Assembly: GCF_000143415.4 (NCBI RefSeq)
Contig: NW_003314300.1
Coordinates: 104,908-168,907, forward strand
Direction of reading: 5' to 3'
Length of the DNA stretch: 64,000 nucleotides
Source of the DNA: Selaginella moellendorffii
Lineage: Eukaryota > Streptophyta > Lycopodiopsida > Selaginellales > Selaginellaceae
Position 1 is the first letter of the stretch. Each line of letters starts with the position of its first letter. A program made the translations under genes and the position numbers. Shown here in pieces: positions 21,314 to 32,100 of the stretch. Below the pieces are notes generated by a model. The model was not told the origin of the DNA, did not search any database, and was given only the letters and a program-made list of their open reading frames with translations.

Positions 21314-23370
21314 TGGATAGATACGAATGCCTCAGGCTCATCGATTCATGTAGAACACTATCTAGGGCACGAGAGATTCACGACCGCACGCGCCCACTCT
21401 TCTCATCCTCCTCCGATCCCTTCCTCCATAATAAACTCATCGAAATGTATGGCAAATGTGGTGGTGTGCGGGAGGCCCGGCAGATCTTTCAGGAGCTTGG
21501 CGCTGGCGGAAGGAACTCTTTTTCCTGGATTGCGATGATCTTGGCGTGCTCCAGGAATGGGCTCCTAGACGACGCCAAGCGGCTCTTTGACGCAATGGCG
21601 GATCAAACGCTGGTGGCGTGGAATGCGATGGTGTCCGCCTATGCCCAGAACGGGCATCTCGATGAGGCGCGGGAGCTATTCGATCGAATGCCACTCTTGG
21701 AGCTAGTCTCCTGGAACGCGATGCTAACGGCATATGCCCAGGTCGGGCATCTCGAGGGTGCGCGAGGAATCTTTAACGCAATGCCAGAGGTGAATATGCT
21801 CTCCTGGTCCGCGATGCTTACGGCATATGCCCAATGCGGGCATCTTAACGAGGTTAGGCAAGTCTTTGAGCAAATGCCACAGAGGAATCTTGTCACATGG
21901 ACGGCTTTAGTAACGGCATATGCTCAAAAGGGGGATCTTGAGAAAGCCAAGTACTACTTTGATCAAATGCCTGAGAGGAATCTTTTGTCGTGGACCGCGA
22001 TGCTTGGAGCATATGCCCAGAACGGGCATTTGGAGGAATCAAGACGAATGTTTACAGAGATGCCGTACCAGGATCTTTTGTCATGGACGGCGATGCTGTC
22101 CGCGTACGGACAGAATGGTCGCCTTGATGAAGCAAAAGCGATGTTCAGTCGCATCCCACAGCAGGATCTCGTCTCGTGGACGGCGATGCTCAGCGCATAT
22201 TCCCAAAACGGGCATCTTGACGAGGCAAAGCGGATGTTCGACGGAATGCCACGGAGAAATCTTCTCTCCTGGACGGCGCTGCTCACTGGCTTTGCTCAAC
22301 ACGGCCGGGTTGACGCAGCCAAGAGCCTGTTTCACCAAGTGCCGCAGCAGAATCTCGAGGTCTGGAACGCGATGATATCGTGCTACGTGTTGAATGGTCT
22401 CACCATCAACGCCAAGAAGATGTTTCTCTCGATGCCTCACAGGGACTTAACCTCTTTCAACACAGTCCTCGCGGGGTTGAGCCAAACCGGCCAGCTCGAG
22501 TCGGCTAAATGCCTCTTTGAGGAGATGCCACAGAAGGATTTGTTCTCGTGGACTTCCATGCTGGCAGCGTATGCCCAATGCGGCCACCTCGACGAAACAA
22601 AAACTATACTCAACTCTATGCCGCAGCAAAACATGGTTGCGTTAACGATAATGCTCTTCGCATATGCCCAAGACGGGCATCTCAACGAAGCAAAGTCAGT
22701 TTTTCATAGCTTGCCGGAACAAAACTTGGTGTCCGGAAATGCCATGCTAGCAGCATATACCAGGAACGGGCATATCCAAATGGCTCGGAATCTTCTCAAT
22801 ATCATGCCTGAGCTTGACATAGTTTCGTGGAGCACTCTTCTTCATGCGTATGCGCATAGGGGAGATTACCACGACGCTAAGGAAGTGTTTGACAACTTAA
22901 AGTCCCTCCACCAGCCGGATGAATCTTCTTTCGTGTCGATCATCGTCGCTTGCAGCCATGCCGGCAAAGTTTACGATGGAAGGTGCTGCTTTGTTTCGAT
23001 GAAGCTCGACTTTGGTCTCGAGACCACCAAACAGCATTTCTTCTGCGTTCTGGATCTTCTGGGACGGTCCGGGTACCTGGAGGAGGCGGAGGAGCTCGTC
23101 TTTACGATGCCGTTTGTTCCCAATATCTTGGACTGGACGTGCTTGCTCGGGTCGTGCAAGAGTCACAAGGACGTCGAGAGGGGAGCTCGGCTTGCGCAGT
23201 GTGTCCTTGAGTTGCATCCTGGCGATCCATCGCTCTATGTTGTGCTTGCGAACATGTGTTCGACTGATGATGCCGCTCTTAATTCAGCAGCTCGTGTTGG
23301 ATCGTGGAGAAAGCATCTGATTAAACTGCGAGATCAAACGAGTGTGAGAGAGCTATCGCTGATCAAGTAA
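21313..23370 (+). CDS. Pentatricopeptide repeat protein, tandem 31-residue S-motif array
   Basis: Intronless 685-codon gene. The start is ATG at 21313; an in-frame TTG just upstream is not a start. After about 75 residues with one or two partial repeats come 15 consecutive 31-residue motifs of the form SWNAMLTAYAQ-GHL-EAR-F--MP. This is an S-S-S array rather than the alternating P-L-S order, and is typical of lycophyte-expanded PPR proteins. The C-terminus (LGRSGYLEEAEELVFTMP, then GDPSLYVVLANMC) matches the last P2-L2-S2/E1-like motifs, and there is no DYW deaminase domain. PPR proteins of this class bind organellar RNA sequence-specifically and act in editing, processing or stability. Targeting is likely plastid or mitochondrial, but the N-terminus is short. 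Its 3' end faces the PHT4-like gene, with 111 bp between stop codons. Confidence 0.93.
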   Translation: MDRYECLRLIDSCRTLSRAREIHDRTRPLFSSSSDPFLHNKLIEMYGKCGGVREARQIFQELGAGGRNSFSWIAMILACSRNGLLDDAKRLFDAMADQTLVAWNAMVSAYAQNGHLDEARELFDRMPLLELVSWNAMLTAYAQVGHLEGARGIFNAMPEVNMLSWSAMLTAYAQCGHLNEVRQVFEQMPQRNLVTWTALVTAYAQKGDLEKAKYYFDQMPERNLLSWTAMLGAYAQNGHLEESRRMFTEMPYQDLLSWTAMLSAYGQNGRLDEAKAMFSRIPQQDLVSWTAMLSAYSQNGHLDEAKRMFDGMPRRNLLSWTALLTGFAQHGRVDAAKSLFHQVPQQNLEVWNAMISCYVLNGLTINAKKMFLSMPHRDLTSFNTVLAGLSQTGQLESAKCLFEEMPQKDLFSWTSMLAAYAQCGHLDETKTILNSMPQQNMVALTIMLFAYAQDGHLNEAKSVFHSLPEQNLVSGNAMLAAYTRNGHIQMARNLLNIMPELDIVSWSTLLHAYAHRGDYHDAKEVFDNLKSLHQPDESSFVSIIVACSHAGKVYDGRCCFVSMKLDFGLETTKQHFFCVLDLLGRSGYLEEAEELVFTMPFVPNILDWTCLLGSCKSHKDVERGARLAQCVLELHPGDPSLYVVLANMCSTDDAALNSAARVGSWRKHLIKLRDQTSVRELSLIK

Positions 23371-23481
23371 GAACTCTGTACCTGGATTTCTTACAGCAGG
23401 AGCATTTCATAAGACAGGACTCGCATTAAAACTCCCCGCAATTTACGTTATTGATTTACTAATCGGGAAAAACAATTTTTG

Positions 23482-25810
23482 TCAGTCGATAACTCGCTCT
23501 CCTGTTGAGAAAAGGTTCCAAACAACTGTTCCCACTAAATACAATGCGACTGCTACTTTGAAGACGTCATCCCATGTCCCTGTGCCCACAACAAAAACCA
23601 CGAGTTAGTTAGACGAGGAAGAGCACAAAGACTAGAGGTAAACCATGCTGCAAGATGTATCCTGTTGCAGCAGTTCCTATGACACCAGCAAGAACTCCCG
23701 CAGTATTGGAGAGTCCGAGCAATACTCCCTGTTACAAGCTCAGTATCAGTTCTGGCCAGAAGTAGGATATGCCAGACTAGTTTATTACCGCATAGCGAGG
23801 GCCAATATCTTGATGGTTGGAATACAATCCCGACTGCGAGAAAGCATCCAAACCCTGCAAGAGACCAGATATCAAACTAAAATTCCACTTAAAGCGAGAT
23901 ATAGAGAGGATTTTACCTGGGAAGCCATCATACACAGAACAGCACCAGAAGGCGAACGGATATGGCTAAGCTGCGTAAGGAAAAAAGCCGGGCCAAGAAA
24001 ACCAATGGATTGCATCACCTGTACATAGTAAAACAATGCTGCAAGCTTAACCAACAACGAAGAGCTAAAACATACCTTCCGAACAAGTGTGACCGAAACT
24101 CCCCTCTTTACAAGATTGTCAGCTATCCATCCCCCAAGATTAGAGGACAACGCCATTGTCAACCAAGGAAGGACTGAAAACATTCCGGATTCCATCAGAT
24201 TGAATCCCAAAACCTGCATACAAATACTTTCATAATGAACTTAGAAATCAAGAGAAGTGTTCAACCTGGTTGTAGTACGTCGGCATCCATGTCAAGAGAA
24301 TGAAAGTCCCCCAGTTGTGACAAAAGTGACAAACTATTAGCGCCCACACAGATGGTTCAGATAGAAGCTGACCCCAGGGTATCTCGCCGATAGCTACTTT
24401 CTCTTGAGCGCTATCTCCGAGTATGTAATTCTTCTCTTCCTCCGAAAGCGTGAGATCTTCCGCAGGCGAGCTATATGCCTGAAAAAAAAAAACTGACAAT
24501 GAGAAGTAATGCAAAGCATGAGCAAACTTACGTTTTTCTGCCAGAATGTAAACCAGACCGCTCCCAACGAACCAAACGTGAAGAAAACTGAGGGCCAGTT
24601 ATACTTGTGAATCAAGGCGGGAGAAAACGCAAGTCCTGTCACCGATCCAAGATACATTCCACTGTACACCAAGGCAAGCGATCTACTGCGTTCGGTCACC
24701 GGAATCCAACGAGAGAGAAGATTATTCATTGCAGGCATTGCAACGCCCTGTGAAAGAAATGAAGGATCGTAAGAGTGCATGGAAAGTAAATTCGCCAATT
24801 ATACCTCGCCAATTCCCATGCAAGCTCGGACTGCGAATAGCACTGGCAGGCCAAGTTTTGCTGCTAGCGGAGTCAAAACTGTTGCTACTGACCACCATAT
24901 CACTCCGAATCCTAAAACTTTCTTCCCTCCAATGCTGTCTGCCCACACACCTCCAGCGATCTGCAAGAAAGAAGCGTCAAACTTCTAAAACTTATTCTCC
25001 TCTCAAGAACAGTACCTGTGTGAGAAGATATCCCCAAAAGAATGACGATTGCACTAAACCGACTGTGGTGGAGTTCCAATGGAACTCGGAAGCCATTGGG
25101 AGAATAGCAATGCTCATATTCACCTATAACACCACAAAGATTTTCTAGTCAAGCGAGCCAGTTAAGTTTCCATCCAAAAAGAGAAACGAAAGTTCAAAAG
25201 CCATACCCGATCCATGTTGCACAGGAGGAACGCGAAGAAGCACAAGGCTACAATCTGCCATCGCTTTGGTATCCTGTCGAACCAGGACTTTGGTTTGTCG
25301 TCCTCCACGCTAGCAGTAGTGGTGAACGAGTGGCTTTCATCGCTGGAAGTTCCATTACTGGTATTGATTTCCATGGCAGGCTCCTCGTTGGATTTTTTCT
25401 CGCTCTCCAACTGATCTATACTCTCGGAACCAGGCGAAGAGGTCCCCCAGCAGTATGCCACCATTTTTCTCCTGCTCGGCCTTAGCCTTGGATTCGTCCA
25501 AAGAACGAGTTTTCCTTCTAGACCTCTGCTGCCTAGAAGAAAACTCTTGGAGCAAACATTGCCATGGAAGAATAGAATTTCTCTCCCAGCTGGTTTCCTC
25601 TTTTGTTGCATCCCTGGAATCGAAATTCTCTCCCATAAGCCGGATGGAAACGAATGTAGGTGTCGGAAAAAGGAAATGAAAATCTTCGCTCGCGCCTACT
25701 CTCGTCCTAGACCGACTCAACGAGATTCGTGACGTACCTTTGAGGCGATGGAGCTGGCCGCACGACATCGCGGCCGACATTGCGACTAGAGCCGATCCCT
25801 CGGGCGCCAT
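23482..25810 (-). CDS. PHT4: PHT4-type (SLC17) anion/phosphate transporter, probably plastid
   Basis: Eleven exons on the minus strand: 25738-25810, 25207-25613, 25016-25123, 24805-24960, 24532-24747, 24266-24478, 24076-24213, 23917-24018, 23789-23854, 23644-23728, 23482-23579. They encode 553 aa in one frame. The first 24 residues and the Ser/Thr/Arg-rich stretch to about residue 140 look like a plastid transit region. The membrane core opens IPKRWQIVALCFFAFLLCNM, and further landmarks are GYLLTQIAGGVWAD, PAMNNLLSRWIP, CHFCHNWGTFILLTWMPTYY, SGLYSNHQDIGPRYA and the C-terminal NLFSTGERVID. These match plant PHT4/ANTR proteins, Na+- or H+-coupled phosphate or organic-anion transporters of the chloroplast envelope or thylakoid. 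The exact paralogue is not decided. A TAGGGTTTT box lies in the 5' leader (25841-25850). The start is the first in-frame ATG. Confidence 0.93.
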
Positions 25811-26509
25811 AGATCGATCCTCGCCCTGCGAGTCGATCGGCAAAACCCTAGCACATTTTGGTAGCGCGCTGGCGCCTTGTTTCCCTCTGGTGAATCCCCT
25901 GCATTTGTGTGTCCATGGTTCACTCAATCAGCGACCACTAGATTTAAATCCGACACGAATATCCTTAGAATGATGCCACACGAATAAGAATATTCGTTCT
26001 CTTTCTTTCACTATGTCACCAAAGAACACACAACTATATATATATATATATATATATATATGAAGAATGCTATAATGGTATAAATCTAGATCATTTTTAT
26101 GTTATTGGCTGAAGGATTATGGTATACCAATATACCTACTATTGAATTTTCATGATTTTTGGCTCCATCCAGATTCTCCAGATCGATTTCGTTCAATGTG
26201 AAAAAAAACATTATTTTTTTGTTTCCAAGAAGATTGTTGTGGGAAAATTTTTATTTACTAGCATAATGCAACTATTTCTTGATAGGTTACAATTGAGCGA
26301 TCAAACCAAATGCTTGGTTACTATTGCTCTTTTGGTCATAACTTTTAGCTAATAAAATTAACAAAGCATTACACATCAATGAAGGCAAGCTAAGCTAGCC
26401 TATGTGACTTCCATCTTCTGTCAGCTTCTATAGTACACACTGTCATTGCTAAAATTGCTGCTGGTGCTGCTTCTGCTTTGGTGTCGAATCTTTGCGTAGT
26501 ATATATTCA
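25811..26509. other. Intergenic space between PHT4-like and RCC1-like genes
   Basis: It holds the 5' leader/promoter of the PHT4-like gene (first ~150 bp), a (TA)n run at about 26034-26062 and AT-rich sequence that would include the 3' UTR of the RCC1-like gene. No other gene seen. Confidence 0.6.
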
Positions 26510-29055
26510 TCAACGAGCTCTACCACGGCCTCGGCCCCGCCCCCGACCTCTTCCACCTCGCCCTCCACCCTTGGCTGCTCGAGGAGAGTCGCTCTCGTCC
26601 GAGACATAGTCCTCCTCGGACTCTTCCGTCTCCGAGTCGAACTCCTCGTCGTCCTCGGTCTCCTCCTCCACGTCCTCCTCGTCGTCATCCTCGTCCGACG
26701 AGTATTTCTTCTTGGCTTTCCTTTGAGGTCTCTTTGCCGGCGTTTCCTTCCTGCTCGGAGGAGGATTTCGCTTCCGTCCTCCTCCTCCTCCTCCTCCTCC
26801 TCTAGGCTCTGGCTCTGCTTCCTCGGCCTCGGCTTCTTCGTTGTCATTGTCTGCGATCTCGGCAGGTCACTGACAGTGGATTAAGCCAAGGTTTATAACA
26901 TACCGTTTTCAGCGCTGCTGGCTTCATAAACGTCGAACTGTACGCCAGAAGGTGTTAGAAACGGTGATCCCAGCAATCCAAAAAGCTTACCTCTTCCAGT
27001 CGCTCGGCGCCATCCTTGGACCTGGAAACTATCATCATCGAATGTGCAAGGCCACACGCAACACTGGAAACGCAGGAAAAAGAAAAAACCATAAGCACTG
27101 GAACAAAAAAACAGCATTACGGCAGGCGAAGCAGCTACCTTATCACGTGCATGCCTTCGAGAGAGTCGATTTTTTTCGGGTTGGCAGACGATCTGGAACC
27201 AACAGTCTTGCACGATGACTTAACGGCGAAGTTGGAAAACTTACTTTGGGCCAGATGGACCATATCCAAGTTCGCCAGAAAATGCTGTCCCCCAGCTTAT
27301 ACACGACGTCTCCGCGGCCACCATGCTTATTGTATTGCCGGAATCCATGCTACGGATGGTCCAGCCACTGAGCAGACACAAAAGAAGTTTGGTCAGAACA
27401 CGATTTTAAAGGAGCCAAAGTTGCTTGGTACTTCAGATCCGTAAGAGGCTTTGGGTACATCCAATTGTCACCGGTAGCTTTTACACGACCCCACATATAC
27501 AGCTGGCCACCACCTAGATTGATCAACAATACCACTGAGTGTCGTCGGAAAAATAAAATTTGATCGAGCATTACCTGCAGTACAGGCTGAAAATGCAGCA
27601 CCTGCGGCAACAACAGCGGTTGGGGGAAGCACATTCTGACGCTGGAAGACTTCTACTAATCTCGGAGTCCACTCATCCTTCTGTTCCTTGTGACCGAGCC
27701 TGAAAGTCACAAGGTAAACATCCGACGCAAAAACCATTAACCTTTACCTTCCATAGCCCCCATAGCCCCATCTGCAGAGAAAATAGTCAGTTACTCGCAG
27801 AAGTAGAAAATTCTAGAATTAAAGACTACTGTACGTGTAGACAAATCCATTGGAATCCGAAGCCACTGAAATGAATATTATGTCAGTCAGGACCGAAAGC
27901 AAAGACCACGAGGAAAATGAAATGGCCTCACCTGTATGATTGTGTCCACAAGCAACTTTTGTGACCATTTTTTCCGAGAACGCTGCAACTGGCCTTGGTT
28001 TCGATTGTGCTTCATATGCGAGTTTTACAGATCCTTCCTTCATATTATACTGGAAAAACAGCAATACTACTCAAGAAACCGGAAAAGAAAAAACAACGGA
28101 AAACAAATCTTACCTCGTTGTCTGTTCCATGGCCAAGCTGACCATACTGAGGCAATCCTGCGGTTCTGAAAAGATGATATTGTCAAACCGCGACTGTACG
28201 GGACGAAAGAGACTTACAAGATTGACGTCCCTTCAACAGAAGACAACCACACAGTAAAATCTGCCCCGCAAGATACATGAGTTGCTTCCGATACCAGACA
28301 CTTCAGTGGGAGCTTCTCCACCTCTGCCAATAATCTCCATGATCGAGAACCGAATCTTTTTCCTTTAAGAAGATGCAGTCTCACCATCTTTGACATGACC
28401 GCTACCCAGCTGGCCATGTTTGTTGAATCCAAAAGCAAAAGAGTTCCCGTCATCCGTGATCACAACTGTGTGCTGTCTCCCTGATCCAGCTTTAACGACC
28501 TTGTATCTATAAAACAAGACATAGATTTCAAGTTTTTCTTCTCGGACTAGCGAATCTATACGTACTGTGACAAAGCTAGCACCGGCGTGGGGGCGTCTCT
28601 ATTTGATGTGTCTCCGTGACCCAGCTGACCTTTCTATGGAAAAACAATGTAGCATAAAAACGTCCAAAGGAAGGAAAGAAAAGAAGAAAGAAACCCAGGA
28701 GAAGCTCTTACCTCGTTTCGGCCCCAGGTAAAGCACCGCCCATCAGCACCGATCGCAATACAGTGAGTGGAAGCTGGAACAATCCAATTCGAAATTTTCA
28801 AGATAGAACAATCGCGCACAAGATTTTCGACGCACCTGAGCCGGAGGCTACGAAAGCAATCTGGACGCCCTTGAGAGGGCTGAGGCGCGTCGGCGCGGGC
28901 AAGCTCCCAGAATCGGCTTGCTTGCGGCCCACAGTGTCCCAGGATGTAGTGCCACAGTAAAGAAGCTCACCTCCGCGATCCTCTTGCTCGTCCTGCTGCT
29001 CGGGAGCGTCCGGCGCCATGGGCGGTGCTTCTTCTCCCCCCTCCTGGGCAGCCAT
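26510..29055 (-). CDS. RCC1-repeat protein with acidic and RGG/GRG C-terminal tail
   Basis: Sixteen exons, minus strand: 28836-29055, 28712-28773, 28566-28633, 28385-28506, 28218-28323, 28114-28165, 27932-28049, 27835-27865, 27748-27771, 27575-27699, 27432-27513, 27245-27367, 27139-27192, 26991-27063, 26904-26937, 26510-26850. They encode 544 aa. Landmarks are ELLYCGTTSWDTVGRKQ, GADGRCFTWGRNEKGQLGHG, SCGADFTVWLSSVEGTSI, KVACGHNHTVASDSNGFVYT, WGYGGYGRLGHKEQKDEW and GGGQLYMWGRV. They form a seven-bladed RCC1 propeller like Arabidopsis At3g02300. The last exon, in a frame not apparent without splicing, adds about 113 residues: a basic linker, an Asp/Glu-rich stretch and a terminal GGGRGGRGRGRGRGRGR tail. 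Such tails usually bind RNA or chromatin, which is inference here. Exon 9 is a 24-nt microexon. The start lies 108 bp from the UTP20 start, divergently. Confidence 0.92.
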
Positions 29056-29163
29056 AGCGAGCGAAAAACCCTTCTTTTAGGATGCCACACCCAAGAACCC
29101 TAATGCACGTCTATTTGGAGAATATGCCAGGGATTTTAGGGTTTTAGGAATTTGGGGGAAACT
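29056..29163. promoter_or_regulatory. Compact divergent promoter of the RCC1-like gene and UTP20
   Basis: Only 108 bp separate the two start codons. The spacer contains AACCCTAA at 29096-29103 and TTTAGGGTTTT at 29135-29145. These telomere-box-like motifs are known to be enriched in plant promoters of ribosomal and ribosome-assembly genes, which suits UTP20. Either both genes use this single core or one starts transcription inside the other. Confidence 0.7.
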
Positions 29164-32100
29164 ATGGCGGGGCGCCGGAAGCGCAGTAAGTCGCCGGAGA
29201 AGAGGAGGAACCGATTCAAGGTAGGGGAGATCTCTTTCGCCTCGCATTCTTCTCAAATTTGTGAGAATTCTCGCAGTTTAAATCCTTCGCCGAGCGCATC
29301 GAGGACATTGATATCGATGTTTTCCACAGTCTAGACGCTGTGAAGGCCCAGCCTACAGCGGAAGGAGCGTCTTTTTTCTACGAGAGCTTGATCCAGTGGC
29401 GGGTGAGTTTTTCGTGCTCTATCTTACGTCCATTCGTTAAAAAACTTTGTTGTAGGAATTGAATGCTGCTGCCGATTTTATCGAGCTCTATGGGGAATTG
29501 CTGCCTTTGGTGCAAACTTTACCGCAGCTACTCCTTCACAAGGCCACCGTGATCAATCGTCTTGTCTCGTCCTTGAAAGCGTCATCGCTTTCATTGGAGC
29601 CAGTTTTCAGGTTTGTGAAATTTGCGACGATGTTCCTTCTAATATCTTTTTCTTGACAGCCTCTTAGCAGTTCTCTCGAGAGATTTGTCTGAAGATTTTT
29701 TGCAGTAAGTCTTCTTCAAGCCTTCGTCGTTCCGGTTTTAATTTCTTCTTCCAGATACGTTCCAGAAATCTTTGATGGATATTATAAGCTTCTTCAATCG
29801 GGTGGGGATAGGGATCCTGTCACGTTGCAGGTGAGCTTCATCTGTGTTGCTGGTCCAGAACTTACATTTTCATTCTCCAGGGTTTTACTTTAGTGGCATA
29901 TATTTTTAAGTACATGTCCAAGTACTTATCGAAGGATTTGGCTTTTGTTCTAAAGTAAGTGTTAATGTTTTCAAGGTTATGATTGATATAATTCCCGTTT
30001 GATTTAGAGTAACGAGGTGTTTTCGTCTTTATCACCAAAATTATGTTCGCGTTTTTGCGGCAGAGGCTGTCTCGTTCGTTTTCAGGGTTGCTCCTCTAAC
30101 CCAAGTTATAAAAGGTACACTTGATTCTTTGCTCTCAAATATCTGACTGTTGTGCTCTTATTCAGGTGTTCGACGGCTTATCTCGGAAACGGAGAAAGAT
30201 CCTACCGACGAAAAGACTTTTGGCTGCAGTGCGTTGCTAACTTGCACGCTAAAGGGACCGTCGTCTGGCTTCCATTCTCGCGCTGAAGAGCTGTTAAAGC
30301 TCCTTTTCAGTCCAGCAGTAATATGTGGAGTTCGCGAAGGGTCGAAAGGTCGTTACTTTTCTTTTTCTTTGTGTGATTACCTTACATTTGGTTCTGCTGT
30401 AGGTGACATCGTTCTAGAAATATTGAAGAAGACTTTGACTGACCTTTGCGAAGAAATTGATCCCAATAAGCTGGAGCTGCTATGGTCCTGCTTACTAGAT
30501 GAAATACTTTCGCTTCTCCTTTTACTTGAGAAGGAATCTAACTGGCCAGACAGGTCAGACGCTAGAATGGAACAACTTTTCTTGGTTCTTAACCACGTCT
30601 CTGAGTATAAAAAGGGAAGGTATATGAATGGTGAGCGCGCTATAATATATCCGAAAAATCTTTTCAGCAATTTTGTAACTGCAGGTCAGTGGCTGTTTAA
30701 CTCTATTGGTCCAAGGCTGCTAGACCTTGTTCCAAAGTTGACAGGAGAGGCACACGAGGGCTTGCTATCTCAAGCCCTTGCAGTTCTTCTTAATGCAATC
30801 GTGAAGAAGGCAGATGAAAACATAAAGCCAGATGTAGCTGCTGTTGCATGGACGTCAGCATTTGAAAGCGCATCAGCTAAGAGGTTTTCTAACCCCTCAT
30901 TTTTCGTTTTATTATTCTATTTTTTCTTTCTGACAGCCTATTGCCTTTCATTAAAGGACTGCTTGAGCAAGATGTTGGGACCGTAAAATATTTTGAGCAC
31001 TTAATTTTAAGGTAGCTCTGGTTGTTTTCAAGCTATGCTAACGCTTGTTCCTTGTGCCAGAGTGCTTGAAAAACATGCTGAGGCTCATCAAGCGTGCGTT
31101 TTGCCATTGCTGCTAAGTTTGATTCAACACTGGGAATTTCCATCCATCAAAAGCGAGAAACTTTCCGCCGCTGTCACTGGCCTTGTCGAATCTTCTTTGG
31201 AGAAACTTACGAGTCATCATCAAACGTCAGAAGAGGCTGCTCTGGTCTTGACAGCTTTACGGTGTTTCCCATACTTGGCCACCAGTAGTAAGCCGGAGTC
31301 CTTTTGCCTGGATTTTGCAACCGCTATTGATCAGGCTGTAAAAGAAAATGAGAAGCCGGACGCTGGTACCTGGAAGGAATTGCTAGGAGCCGCTTTATTA
31401 TCTTATCTGAAAGTTTTGGAAGCGCAGAAGAAACTCACTGTAGAAGAGTTTCTTTCCTTCTTAAATTTCGGTTTGAAGTACCTCGGATATCCTGACGTTC
31501 TAGAAGCTGTATCCAAGTGCGGGTTAGAACTTCGAAGGTCTGTCTTTTGAAGGATTGTTTTTCTTGTATTTTGACTTTTTCTTTTTTTTCAGGTTGGGGA
31601 CGGACGTAGTCAAAGCCTCCGTGGAACTCAATCATCAGGCTTTTCTGAAAACTTGTAAATTATTGGAGAAAAACCTTTGGAACCCGAGTAAGAGAATAAG
31701 GATGGCAACCTTGGAGATTCTAAGCGTGTTCGAACAGTCACGTGAGAGTGCTCAGGTTTGCCTCCTTTTCTTTCTTTATTGCACCCGAAATCAATGTTTT
31801 CCCTTACAGCTCCTTGACGACTTGCTAGCAATAGAAGCCACGCCACTGGATATTGAGCACTCTCGTCGCCTTTCTTCCCTCATCTTGCAAGTTAAATTGA
31901 GCTTGGTTGGAAAGCCCGTTGAACTTGTTCGTTTGGCTTTTCATGCTGTGATAGGAGTATTGCACAATCGGTTTACACCATTGTGGGAGCCTGTCATTAG
32001 CTGTGTGGCTGAAATTATGGAGGCAAGGGGTGACAATGTTCGGGGTGATTTTACATCGTACCTTTCCGCGATACAAAATCAGTGTTTGCAAGACTCCAAC

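Noticed and set aside
24248-25150. Plus-strand open frames over the transporter gene
   Set aside because: They are shadows of the eleven-exon minus-strand transporter, whose exons join in one frame with clear family motifs.
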